A DNA stretch of 6,846 nt from CAIKZJ01 sp964626015 (GCA_964626015.1 CAZVCC010000097.1:1-6846), one strand, 5' to 3'; shown: positions 1 through 6,807, counted from the first letter of the stretch. Program-made: numbers and translations. Notes: generated from the letters alone by a model not told the origin.

Positions 1-131
1 TCCGTTCAGCAGGAAAATACATTACCGAGTTCAACGGCTCGAACATGGCAAGCGGAATATATTTCGCAAGAATACTTGTAAACGACGGAAAAGATTTTAT
101 TGCTGTGAAGAAGATGGTTTATCTCAAATAA
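1..131 (+). CDS. C-terminal end of a T9SS-sorted secreted protein (partial, 5' end outside window)
   Basis: An open frame with its first complete codon at position 3 runs to TAA at 129-131 and gives 42 residues. The sequence has the layout of a type IX secretion (Por) C-terminal sorting domain: a short beta-strand segment, then a SGIYFARI core, then a polar turn, then a Lys-Lys-containing last strand (AVKKMVYLK) ending in Lys. In T9SS bacteria this tail directs a Sec-exported protein through the outer membrane and is usually cleaved on the surface. The catalytic or binding part lies upstream of the window, so the cargo's function cannot be told. The gene converges on the scpB-like gene with 32 bases between the two stop codons. 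Family assignment rests on the motif pattern of a very short fragment. Confidence 0.75.
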   Translation, partial: RSAGKYITEFNGSNMASGIYFARILVNDGKDFIAVKKMVYLK

Positions 132-163
132 TTAATAATCAAATAGTATTATGTATTATTATT

Positions 164-946
164 TTATTTTCCTTTGAACGAGGGACGGCGTTTTTCTTTG
201 AAGGATTTAATGCCTTCGAGATAGTCTTCGCTACAGTACACTTTTCGTCTGAGGGATTCTATGTGTTCAAAAGCGTTTGGAGTAATGGGATGAGCGTTTG
301 TAAGAATTCTGAACTGCTCTTTGATAACGCTTATAGAAAGCGGAGAATTGTATGATATTTTCTTTGCAAGGTTGAATGTAAAGTCATCAATCTTATCGTT
401 TTCAACAATATGGTTTACGATACCGAAGTGAAGAGCTGTTTCAGAATCAATCGGAGAGCCAGTGAAAAACATTTCCTTTGCATGGCTCAAGCCAAGACGG
501 TTTATAAAATGAAGAATACCGCTTGCGTTGTAGGGTACGCCAATCTTAGCGGGTGTGATTGCGAAAGTACAATCGGGAGAACCAATAACCATATCGCATG
601 TAATAGCGAGGTCGCAAGCACCTCCCCAGACGCTTCCTTCAACCATTGCTATAACGGGAGCGGGAAAAATCTGGATAGCATTCAAAGCCTGTTCGAGCGG
701 TTTTTCCTGTCCGAGAGGGTCGATACCGTTTAAGGGAAGCTCATCTATGTCGTGACCGGCTGACCAAACTTTTGCATTCTTTTCAGCACGAATGATAACG
801 GCACGTACTTGCTGAGATTCAAATTCCTGTAAAGCCGATACAATCCGCAGAAGCAATTCTGAATTCATTGCATTCTTTTTAGAAGGATTATTGAAGGTAA
901 TAATCCCGATATTATCATTTACTTCAGTAAGTATGAGGTTGTTCAT
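164..946 (-). CDS. scpB: Methylmalonyl-CoA decarboxylase, ScpB-type crotonase
   Basis: A complete 260-residue crotonase-fold protein, the same size as E. coli ScpB (YgfG, 261 residues), to which it aligns end to end from memory. ScpB decarboxylates (R)-methylmalonyl-CoA to propionyl-CoA in the cytoplasm. The match includes the oxyanion-hole region SAGHDIDELP (His65), MVEGSVWGGA (Gly109) and GVPYN with Tyr139, which correspond to His66, Gly110 and Tyr140 of the E. coli enzyme. Both glutamates used by true enoyl-CoA hydratases are replaced (Asp112 and Ala133), which argues against a hydratase. The C-terminal SEDYLEGIKSFKEKRRPSF stretch is also ScpB-like. The start ATG lies 24 bases after the mutS stop with no clear ribosome-binding site, and it is the last gene of the cluster. 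The partner genes for a succinate-to-propionate route (mutase, CoA transferase) are not in the window. A related crotonase of other specificity cannot be excluded. Confidence 0.85.
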   Translation of the reverse strand: MNNLILTEVNDNIGIITFNNPSKKNAMNSELLLRIVSALQEFESQQVRAVIIRAEKNAKVWSAGHDIDELPLNGIDPLGQEKPLEQALNAIQIFPAPVIAMVEGSVWGGACDLAITCDMVIGSPDCTFAITPAKIGVPYNASGILHFINRLGLSHAKEMFFTGSPIDSETALHFGIVNHIVENDKIDDFTFNLAKKISYNSPLSISVIKEQFRILTNAHPITPNAFEHIESLRRKVYCSEDYLEGIKSFKEKRRPSFKGK

Positions 947-970
947 TTTTGCCGGTTTAAGTTTTTAAAT

Positions 971-3571
971 TCAAAGTTCGTCTTTAAGACCCTTGAGCAA
1001 ATTAAGTGCTTCAAGGGGAGAGATTGTGTTAATATCAATATCTTTAAGTTTATTTTTAAGGACGGTATCTTTTGTAACTTCAAAGAGACTAATCTGTATA
1101 TCGTCCTTATGTGTTTTACGGTACTTTTTATCTTCGAATGATTTAAGGATTTCCTTTGCACGTTTAGTAACGGATTCGGGAAGACCTGCCATTTGTGCAA
1201 CCTGAATACCGTAGCTGTGGTCGGCGGTACCTTCGGTAATTTTTCTGAGGAAGATAACCTTATCGCCGTATTCACGGACTTCGACGCGGTAGTTCTTTAT
1301 ACGGTCGTAGTTTTCGGCGAGGGAATTAAGTTCATGGTAATGCGTTGCAAAGAGTGTCTTAGCACGAATGACGGGATTCTCGTGAAGATATTCCGTTATA
1401 GCCCATGCAATAGAGATTCCGTCGTAAGTGCTTGTACCGCGTCCGATTTCATCGAGGAGAAGGAGGCTTTTGCCTGTTGCATTATTGAGGATGTTAGCTG
1501 CTTCATGCATTTCAACGAGGAATGTACTTTCACCTTTTGCTATATTATCGGAAGCACCGACTCGTGTGAAAATTTTATCAACGATACCAATCTTAGCTGA
1601 CTTAGCGGGAACAAAACAACCTATCTGAGCAAGAAGAACAATAAGCCCAGTCTGTCGCAGGTAGCTTGACTTACCGCTCATGTTGGGACCAGTGAGGATA
1701 AGAATCTGGTTGTTTACAGTATCGACCTTTGTGTCGTTGGGAATATACTTCTCCCCTGCCGAGAGGAGCTGTTCGATAACGGGATGCCTGCCTTCAATAA
1801 TTTCAAGTTCTTCGTTATCGTAGATTTCCGGCATGATGTAGTTGTACAATTCGGAAACTTCAGCAAAACTGATGAGCGTATCTACTGTTGCGATTAACAA
1901 AGCATTTTTCTGAATGCTATCGGTAAACTTAAGAATAAACTCACGAAGCTCCTGAAATATTTTGTTTTCTATATTAACAATTTTCTCCTCGGCGTTGAAG
2001 ATTTTATCTTCGTAAACTTTCAGCTCTTCTGTTATAAACCTTTCATTGTTAACGAGGGTTTGCTTGCGTATATAGGAAGGAGGTACTTTATCGAGGTTAG
2101 CTTTTGTGACATCTATATAATATCCGAACACTTTGTTATAATCAACCTTAAGGGAGCTTATACCTGTGCTTTTTCGCTCTTTGCTCTGAAAATTTTCAAT
2201 CCATGTTTTTCCATTTATATGAATCTCTTTAATTTCATCGAGCTCTTTGTTGTATCCCTTATTTATTACACCGTAATTATCGCTACCGGATAGAAAGTTT
2301 TCATTTACAACAGTTTCAATTTCGTTTATTAGCTCCTTACATTCAATTAGAGCATTTTTTAAAGCGATGACAGAATCAGACTTAAAATCACTGAGAAGTT
2401 TTTTAACAGCGGTAACATTCTTAAGAGATATTTTAAGCTGGATAATATCCCGGGGAACTGCCTTGCCTGTTGCGACTTTAGATAGGAGACGTTCAAGGTC
2501 TGCAATAGACTTGAGGTTTTCGATAACAGATTTTCTTAAAGCTTTATTATCGAAGAAATCCTTTACAGCATTGAGACGTTTTTCAATCTGTTCTTTTCGT
2601 TTCAGGGGACGCGAGACCCACTTTTTCAAAAGACGTCCGCCCATAGGGGTTTGAGTCCTATCGAGAATAGAGATAAGAGTACCTTCCCTGCCGCCTTCAC
2701 TTATAGATGCAGTGATTTCAAGGTTGCGCTTCGTGGAAGGGTCGAGAATTATATAATCAGTATAATTATATTTGTAAATCTTTTTGATATGCTCGAGCTT
2801 ACTTTTCTGCGTCTCGTTGAGATAGTTCATAACACAGCCCGCTGCAATGACACCTTCTTTCATATCGTCAATACCGAAACCTTTGAGAGATTGAGTACCG
2901 AACTGGTTTGTAAGAAGTTCGTTTGCATAATCGAGATTAAACACCCAATCATCAACCTTCGTTATAGTGTACTTAGGAGCTTCACCGTCGTAAAGAGGAC
3001 CGGTGTTTATGTTAAGAAGTTTAAAAACGGCTTCTTTATTCTTTTTGGGAATCAGAATTTCGGCTGGATTAATAGTTTCAATCTGTTCAAGAAGATTTTT
3101 TTCAAGCACTTCAGTAGCGGCAAACTCACCTGTTGAGACATCGCAGAAAGCGAGACCGCAGATTTTATCTTTCAGATAAACAGCGGCAAGAAAATTGTTT
3201 GACTTATGGTTTAGAAGCTTATCGGAAAAATTGGCGCCGGGTGTAACTACTTCAACAACATCGCGTTTGACGATACCCTTTGCAAACTTAGGGTCTTCGA
3301 GCTGTTCACAAACCGCAACTCTAAAGCCGGCTTTAACGAGTTTGGGAAGATAATTATCGAGAGCATGATGAGGAAAACCCGCAAGCGGAACGTCTGAAGC
3401 ACCTCCGTTAGAGCGTTTAGTAAGAGTAATACCGAGAACTTTGGAGGCTGTGACGGCATCATCTTCGAAGGTTTCAAAGAAATCACCCATACGAAACAAC
3501 AGAATCATATCAGGATATTTTTCTTTAACCTGACGGTATTGCCTCATTAAAGGTGTTTCATGCCGCTTCAT
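971..3571 (-). CDS. mutS: DNA mismatch repair protein MutS
   Basis: A complete MutS1 of 866 residues, a normal length. It binds mispaired or looped DNA as a dimer and, on ATP exchange, becomes a sliding clamp that recruits MutL. The N-terminal mismatch-binding domain carries the Phe-x-Glu motif (Phe31, Glu33 in MGDFFETF) that wedges into the mismatch. The connector, lever and clamp domains follow (roughly 130-575). The ATPase domain has Walker A GPNMSGKSS (628-636), the STFLVEM signature (682-688), Walker B LLLLDE (703-708) followed by IGRGTSTYDG, and the ATHYHEL switch (742-748). A QISLF sequence (826-830) matches a sliding-clamp binding motif, and the last residues (SPLEALNLLKGLK) resemble the MutS C-terminal oligomerisation helix. 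The chosen ATG precedes TPLMRQY, the usual N-terminal landmark. It starts 4 bases after the sigma-factor stop. No mutL is nearby. All key residues are intact. Confidence 0.98.
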   Translation of the reverse strand: MKRHETPLMRQYRQVKEKYPDMILLFRMGDFFETFEDDAVTASKVLGITLTKRSNGGASDVPLAGFPHHALDNYLPKLVKAGFRVAVCEQLEDPKFAKGIVKRDVVEVVTPGANFSDKLLNHKSNNFLAAVYLKDKICGLAFCDVSTGEFAATEVLEKNLLEQIETINPAEILIPKKNKEAVFKLLNINTGPLYDGEAPKYTITKVDDWVFNLDYANELLTNQFGTQSLKGFGIDDMKEGVIAAGCVMNYLNETQKSKLEHIKKIYKYNYTDYIILDPSTKRNLEITASISEGGREGTLISILDRTQTPMGGRLLKKWVSRPLKRKEQIEKRLNAVKDFFDNKALRKSVIENLKSIADLERLLSKVATGKAVPRDIIQLKISLKNVTAVKKLLSDFKSDSVIALKNALIECKELINEIETVVNENFLSGSDNYGVINKGYNKELDEIKEIHINGKTWIENFQSKERKSTGISSLKVDYNKVFGYYIDVTKANLDKVPPSYIRKQTLVNNERFITEELKVYEDKIFNAEEKIVNIENKIFQELREFILKFTDSIQKNALLIATVDTLISFAEVSELYNYIMPEIYDNEELEIIEGRHPVIEQLLSAGEKYIPNDTKVDTVNNQILILTGPNMSGKSSYLRQTGLIVLLAQIGCFVPAKSAKIGIVDKIFTRVGASDNIAKGESTFLVEMHEAANILNNATGKSLLLLDEIGRGTSTYDGISIAWAITEYLHENPVIRAKTLFATHYHELNSLAENYDRIKNYRVEVREYGDKVIFLRKITEGTADHSYGIQVAQMAGLPESVTKRAKEILKSFEDKKYRKTHKDDIQISLFEVTKDTVLKNKLKDIDINTISPLEALNLLKGLKDEL

Positions 3572-3575
3572 ATTC

Positions 3576-4190
3576 TTAGAAATGATGAATTTTATCTTTA
3601 AGAAATTTATTTAACAACTCGCGACCTCTGAATATATGTGCTTTTACGGTACCCAGCGGGAGGTCAAGCTTAGAAGCAATCTCCTCATATTCCATATCTT
3701 CCTGATGTCTCAGAACAATAACAGTCTTATACTTTTCGGGCAGGCTGTTTATAGCGTCGAGTAATATTTTCTGCTTTTCGCGTTCGAGGATTCCCCTGTC
3801 GGGTTTATAATCGTTATCGGGGATTTCAAACCTAAGGTCATCGTCCTCACTGTCAATTTCTTTATCGATAGAAACAGTACTGAGTTTCTTTTTTCTGAGA
3901 TAATCAATGCAGTTATTAGAAGCTATTTTATACAACCACGTTGAAAAGGCAAACTGGTGGTCGAATTTATCGAGAGAATTAAAAGCTTTGATGAAAGCTT
4001 CCTGTGCAAGGTCTTCAACGTCATCTTTATTATAAATCATACGGTTAATAAGGTTAGAAACAAGTCTGTAGTATTTCTTCATCAGGCGGTCATAAGAAGC
4101 CTGATTACCTTTCATAGCACTTTGAATCAGGTCGTAATCTTCAAGTTTCGAAGCACTTTTATTGTTATATGCAGAATTATTTTCGCTCAT
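3576..4190 (-). CDS. ECF-type RNA polymerase sigma factor, RpoE-like
   Basis: A 204-residue sigma70-family protein with only regions 2 and 4, the ECF layout. Region 2 spans about 34-104, with the core-binding helix DVEDLAQEAFIKAF (57-70) and the promoter-melting and -10 recognition part FAFSTWLYKIASNNCIDYLR (80-99). An acidic linker (about 111-131, with SEDDD) follows. Region 4 (about 145-197) holds a helix-turn-helix, EEIASKLDLPLGTVKAHIFR (169-188), for -35 contact. It resembles the RpoE-type ECF group, but sequence alone does not identify its regulon. Its ATG directly abuts the TAG of the ATPase gene (TAGATG), suggesting translational coupling, and its stop is 4 bases before mutS. No anti-sigma factor is recognisable in the window. 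A Bacteroidota SigP-like role is possible but unproven. Confidence 0.93.
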   Translation of the reverse strand: MSENNSAYNNKSASKLEDYDLIQSAMKGNQASYDRLMKKYYRLVSNLINRMIYNKDDVEDLAQEAFIKAFNSLDKFDHQFAFSTWLYKIASNNCIDYLRKKKLSTVSIDKEIDSEDDDLRFEIPDNDYKPDRGILEREKQKILLDAINSLPEKYKTVIVLRHQEDMEYEEIASKLDLPLGTVKAHIFRGRELLNKFLKDKIHHF

Positions 4191-4847
4191 CTACTTCGGG
4201 ACATCAGTTTTAAAATTTTCAATTGAAATTACATCCGAGCAAAGCTTTGTATCCTCGGATTCGTTTGTTGCGAGAATTAGAATACCGTTTTCTTTATGTT
4301 CATCCGCAATTTTATAGACCAAGTCAATACCCTCGCTATCGAGATTAGTGCGGGGCTCATCCATTAAGAGAATTTCGGGATTGTTAATAATCGCAAATGC
4401 AAGCTTAATCCTTTGTTTCATACCTGAAGAAAAATTCTTAATCTCATCATTCCTTCGGCTGAAAAGATTGATTCTGTTGAGCAGATATTTCAGATGTTCC
4501 TTTTTATCTGAATCGGGACGGTTACCGCATTTAAGGTCGTAAAAGAATTCAAGATTTTCAAGAGCAGTAAGTTCATCATAAAGATTAAGATAAGGGGCGA
4601 TCATTCCAAAACAGTTGTGAACTTTTTCGGCAGGAACCACACCTGAATCAAAGCTAACTACAACTTCTCCCCTATTCGGTTTAATAAGGTTTGCTATAAC
4701 TTTGAGAAGGGTAGATTTACCAGAACCGTTTCGTCCGGTAACGGCGAGAGAATCCCCTGATTTAAGGTCAAGGTTAACATTTCTGAATATAACTTTATTC
4801 AGAAAACTTTTCTCGAGATCAACAGTTTTTAGAAAAACTCCGGACAT
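4191..4847 (-). CDS. ABC transporter ATP-binding protein, CcmA-like, atypical Q- and H-loops
   Basis: A single ABC nucleotide-binding domain of 218 residues, close in size to CcmA (heme exporter ATPase, about 205). Visible motifs are Walker A GRNGSGKST (38-46), the ELTALENLEFF segment typical of CcmA relatives (92-102), the signature FSSGMKQRIKLA (139-150), Walker B ILLMDEP (159-165) and D-loop TNLD (167-170). Two usual residues are absent. The Q-loop position reads GMIAPYLNLY, with Pro85 where Gln is normal, and the H-loop reads LATNESED, with Asn195 where His is normal. I believe Asn at this place recurs in Bacteroidota/Chlorobi relatives, so it may be a subfamily trait. No membrane-spanning partner such as ccmB is in the window, so the substrate is unknown. 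It starts 11 bases after the thioesterase stop and its stop abuts the sigma-factor start. The ABC fold is certain; cytochrome c maturation is only a guess. Confidence 0.88.
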   Translation of the reverse strand: MSGVFLKTVDLEKSFLNKVIFRNVNLDLKSGDSLAVTGRNGSGKSTLLKVIANLIKPNRGEVVVSFDSGVVPAEKVHNCFGMIAPYLNLYDELTALENLEFFYDLKCGNRPDSDKKEHLKYLLNRINLFSRRNDEIKNFSSGMKQRIKLAFAIINNPEILLMDEPRTNLDSEGIDLVYKIADEHKENGILILATNESEDTKLCSDVISIENFKTDVPK

Positions 4848-4858
4848 AAGTATATAAT

Positions 4859-5338
4859 TTACTGAATGAAACCTGATTGTTCCTGAACTCTCTGGTCGCG
4901 TCTTTTCTTAGCATGTTCAAATCTTCTTTTTTCCTCATCGGATTCGGGAATAATTTCCGGAACAGGAATCGGTCTTCCCGATTCTCTATCCACATTCACA
5001 AAGGTTAAATAGGCACTATTTGAGTGGAACACCTCACCAAACTTAATGTTTTCGACTTCAACTTTGACACCAACTTCCATAGAAGTTTTAAACGCTCTAT
5101 TTACAGAAGCTTTAAGCCGAACGATATCGCCAAGTTTAATCGGCTTATGAAACTGAAGGTTATCTACGGCAGCTGTAACGGCAATATTATTACAGTGTCT
5201 TGAGGCGGCAAGTGCAGCTGCGATATCAATCCAGTGCATAAGTTTACCGCCAAGCAGATTGCCGAGCATATTGGTATCGTTCGGAAGAACGAGTTCGACC
5301 ATCTGAACCTGAGACTCACTTACAAATTTAGATTTCAT
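4859..5338 (-). CDS. Acyl-CoA thioesterase, hotdog fold (YciA/BACH type)
   Basis: A 159-residue single-domain hotdog protein that should hydrolyse acyl-CoA to free acid and CoA in the cytoplasm. The N-terminal block has the family pattern Asn-x2-Gly-x3-GG-x-LM-x-W-x-D: Asn23, the glycines of GNLLGGKLMHWID (26-38) and Asp38 at the start of the long central helix. Asn and Asp at these places are the catalytic pair proposed for the BACH/YciA group. The strand AVDNLQFHKPIKLGDIVRL (57-75) is also typical. The tail after about residue 130 is charged, rich in Glu, Lys and Arg (KKRRDQR), and probably outside the fold. Acyl chain preference cannot be read from the sequence. The gene starts 2 bases after the bamD stop, so coupling is likely; a functional tie to outer-membrane assembly is not evident. 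A link to propionyl-CoA turnover with the distal scpB is speculative. Confidence 0.9.
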   Translation of the reverse strand: MKSKFVSESQVQMVELVLPNDTNMLGNLLGGKLMHWIDIAAALAASRHCNNIAVTAAVDNLQFHKPIKLGDIVRLKASVNRAFKTSMEVGVKVEVENIKFGEVFHSNSAYLTFVNVDRESGRPIPVPEIIPESDEEKRRFEHAKKRRDQRVQEQSGFIQ

Positions 5339-5340
5339 AA

Positions 5341-6096
5341 TTATTTCGGCAATGTACTTTTAATTGATTTAACTTTCGGCAGAAAAGGACTTTTAGGAAA
5401 CCGGGTTTCAAACCTTTCGATTTCAGTTTTAGCATCTGCCGGTTTTTTCCTTACAATGAGTGTAACAATTTTTCCGTAAAGAGCGTCATCGGCATAGTCT
5501 GTATCAAAATATTCGTTAACAACATTTTCATAGTATATCGTTGCAGCCCTATAATCACCCAAAGTTGAGTATAGTTCAGCTGCTTTAATTTCCTTGTAAG
5601 CAAGTTTGTTGCGCAGCTCACGAATTTTCTTTTCAGCTTCGGGAGCGTTTTTATCTGCTGGATATAACTCGAGAAAGTTTTTCAATTCCATAATAGCCTG
5701 ATACGTATACGTCTGGTCTAGAGAATACTTAGGGGACATACCGTAATAGCACAAAGCAAGCCTATATCTTCCGTCAACAGCCAGCGGGCTTGTTGTGTAA
5801 TTTTTCAGAAGATATTCGAATTCATAAGCTGCAAGAATATACTCTTCCTGTTTTAAGTAGCTCAGAGCCAGATAATACTGAACCTTGTCGCTGACACTCG
5901 TGCCGGAAAACTTAACCTTCATGAGTGAAAAATCTTCAATGGCATCTACATAATCTTTGTTGTTGTAATTATTCATCGCGACGGCGAAAGCTTTTTCGGG
6001 GTCGTCGATTTTGGTTATATCCGAAGTACCCGAGCCCGAGCAACCTACTGCAAGGAAAGAAAGAATCACAACGGTTAATAAAAGATAATATTTCAT
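5341..6096 (-). CDS. bamD: Outer membrane protein assembly factor BamD (TPR lipoprotein)
   Basis: A 251-residue lipoprotein, close in length to E. coli BamD (245). BamD is a periplasmic lipoprotein of the BAM complex that helps BamA insert beta-barrel proteins into the outer membrane. The N terminus is a lipoprotein signal: Lys2, a hydrophobic core (5-15), and lipobox Ala-Val-Gly-Cys with lipidated Cys19. I chose the ATG at 6094-6096 because it directly precedes this signal; the frame stays open to an ATG at 6163-6165, but that would add 23 residues before the signal and overlap the previous gene. The mature part is about five TPR-like helix pairs (roughly 32-65, 69-102, 106-145, 168-199, 203-236). 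The stretch SPKYSLDQTYTYQAIMEL (121-138), an Asp-Gln followed by a Thr-rich helix in the third repeat, is a BamD hallmark separating it from generic YbgF/CpoB-type TPR proteins. It starts 13 bases after the preceding gene. Confidence 0.9.
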   Translation of the reverse strand: MKYYLLLTVVILSFLAVGCSGSGTSDITKIDDPEKAFAVAMNNYNNKDYVDAIEDFSLMKVKFSGTSVSDKVQYYLALSYLKQEEYILAAYEFEYLLKNYTTSPLAVDGRYRLALCYYGMSPKYSLDQTYTYQAIMELKNFLELYPADKNAPEAEKKIRELRNKLAYKEIKAAELYSTLGDYRAATIYYENVVNEYFDTDYADDALYGKIVTLIVRKKPADAKTEIERFETRFPKSPFLPKVKSIKSTLPK

Positions 6097-6109
6097 TAAT
6101 ATGTTAATT

Positions 6110-6736
6110 TTATTTGCTTCTAATTGTAAAAAATAAAATTGCTGCAATTGCTGATACGGCAACAATGATAGCAGGCACTAAAACCTTCTTTAAAAAAGGT
6201 TTATCCGGCAGACCTGATTTCATAAAGCCAAAACTGTTTTCCTGAATGTAATCATAGTACTCAGTTTTTACTTTATCCCTGTAAGTTTTCGAAACTAACT
6301 GCTGCCCGTTACCTGAATTCAAAACGGAAAACTTAAAAGCCGATGATAAATCACGCACAAACATTTCATCTCCTATAATTTTATCAGCTTTTAGGTCTGA
6401 ATAAGAAACAGAAAACTTAATGCTGCTGAAGATGACATTATAGTCAAAACCGTCATCTTTTTCATATATAAAGTTATATGAAGAGAATTTTTGTTTTACG
6501 TTGTTAATTAGGAATTCTGCTTCTTCTGACTTTTCATCAATGCTGATTTTAAAGATCTTTTCTTTTCCGAGAACTGTCACAACATCCTGCAACTCATCAA
6601 GTCCTGTTAAAGAAAGTTCCGAAAACAGCGCAAAGTTATTCTTAGGCAAACCATGGGTATCAACTTGCGGATACAACTCCGCAATCAGAAAAAAGGAAAA
6701 GAACACCGTTAAAATGCCAATAATAGATTTTGCCAT
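6110..6736 (-). CDS. Unrecognised exported protein with C-terminal membrane anchor
   Basis: I do not recognise this 208-residue protein. It begins with a hydrophobic stretch (about 5-19) after Lys3, like a Sec signal or N-terminal anchor; there is no lipobox and no clear signal peptidase site. The middle (about 25-180) is polar, with alternating strand- and helix-like segments, including a helix-like EEAEFLINNVKQKF (71-84) and many Asp, Lys, Tyr and Phe. A second hydrophobic segment (about 186-204, VLVPAIIVAVSAIAAILFF) ends in the basic tail TIRSK. Read simply, the body is periplasmic and the C terminus cytoplasmic. It is the first gene of the cluster, 13 bases before bamD, which suggests an envelope role but does not prove it. 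Codon use and AT content look like the neighbours, and nothing indicates a broken gene. An anti-sigma factor seems unlikely because the usual layout (cytoplasmic N-terminal domain, then one membrane segment) is not seen. Confidence 0.85.
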   Translation of the reverse strand: MAKSIIGILTVFFSFFLIAELYPQVDTHGLPKNNFALFSELSLTGLDELQDVVTVLGKEKIFKISIDEKSEEAEFLINNVKQKFSSYNFIYEKDDGFDYNVIFSSIKFSVSYSDLKADKIIGDEMFVRDLSSAFKFSVLNSGNGQQLVSKTYRDKVKTEYYDYIQENSFGFMKSGLPDKPFLKKVLVPAIIVAVSAIAAILFFTIRSK

Positions 6737-6741
6737 AGTTT

Positions 6742-6759
6742 ATCTGCTAAAATGCAGAT
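6742..6759 (-). promoter_or_regulatory. Short hairpin directly before the first start codon
   Basis: A perfect 6-base inverted repeat, ATCTGC and GCAGAT, is separated by a 6-base A/T loop. In the transcript it ends 5 bases before the ATG at 6736, so it would sit where a ribosome docks. It could tune initiation of the first gene, or protect the 5' end. It is too short and lacks the U-run needed for a terminator. Chance is a real alternative in AT-rich DNA. Confidence 0.35.
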
Positions 6760-6807
6760 TATTCAACAACTTTTTAGTATAAATAACAAATAAATTAACT
6801 TAAAGGC

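Larger units (their letters stand above)
164..6736 (-). other. Probable seven-gene operon
   Basis: Seven genes in one direction are separated by 13, 2, 11, 0, 4 and 24 bases: unknown exported protein, bamD, thioesterase, CcmA-like ATPase, ECF sigma factor, mutS, scpB. None of the gaps has room for a terminator plus promoter, and I see no strong hairpin with a U-run in them. Internal promoters inside coding sequence remain possible, especially before mutS, which often has its own. Function is mixed: envelope biogenesis first, then transcription control, DNA repair and CoA metabolism. Confidence 0.75.

Noticed and set aside
133..161. AT-only inverted repeat (TAATAAT and ATTATTA) between the two convergent genes, as a possible bidirectional terminator
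   Set aside because: The stem is 7 bases of A/T only with a 15-base loop and would be very weak. Such repeats are expected by chance in AT-rich spacers.
971..985. MutS ends in Lys-Asp-Glu-Leu, like an ER retention signal
   Set aside because: The gene is bacterial and the residues are part of the usual C-terminal helix; coincidence.
2651..3136. Open frame of 161 codons on the + strand, antisense to mutS
   Set aside because: It lies wholly within the intact mutS gene and shows no recognisable family. It is a shadow of the coding strand, as are the other antisense frames.
6097..6165. Upstream ATG giving BamD 23 more residues
   Set aside because: The extension would place a polar segment before the lipoprotein signal and overlap the preceding gene; the ATG at 6096 gives a clean signal peptide.
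6181..6202. 7-base inverted repeat (AAACCTT and AAGGTTT)
   Set aside because: It is inside the coding sequence of the unknown protein, over its Lys-rich segment before the membrane anchor, and has no terminator context.
6776..6781. Second TATACT -10 box on the - strand
   Set aside because: The sequence 17 bases upstream (TTTAAG) is a poor -35, so it is weaker than the candidate at 6808-6837.
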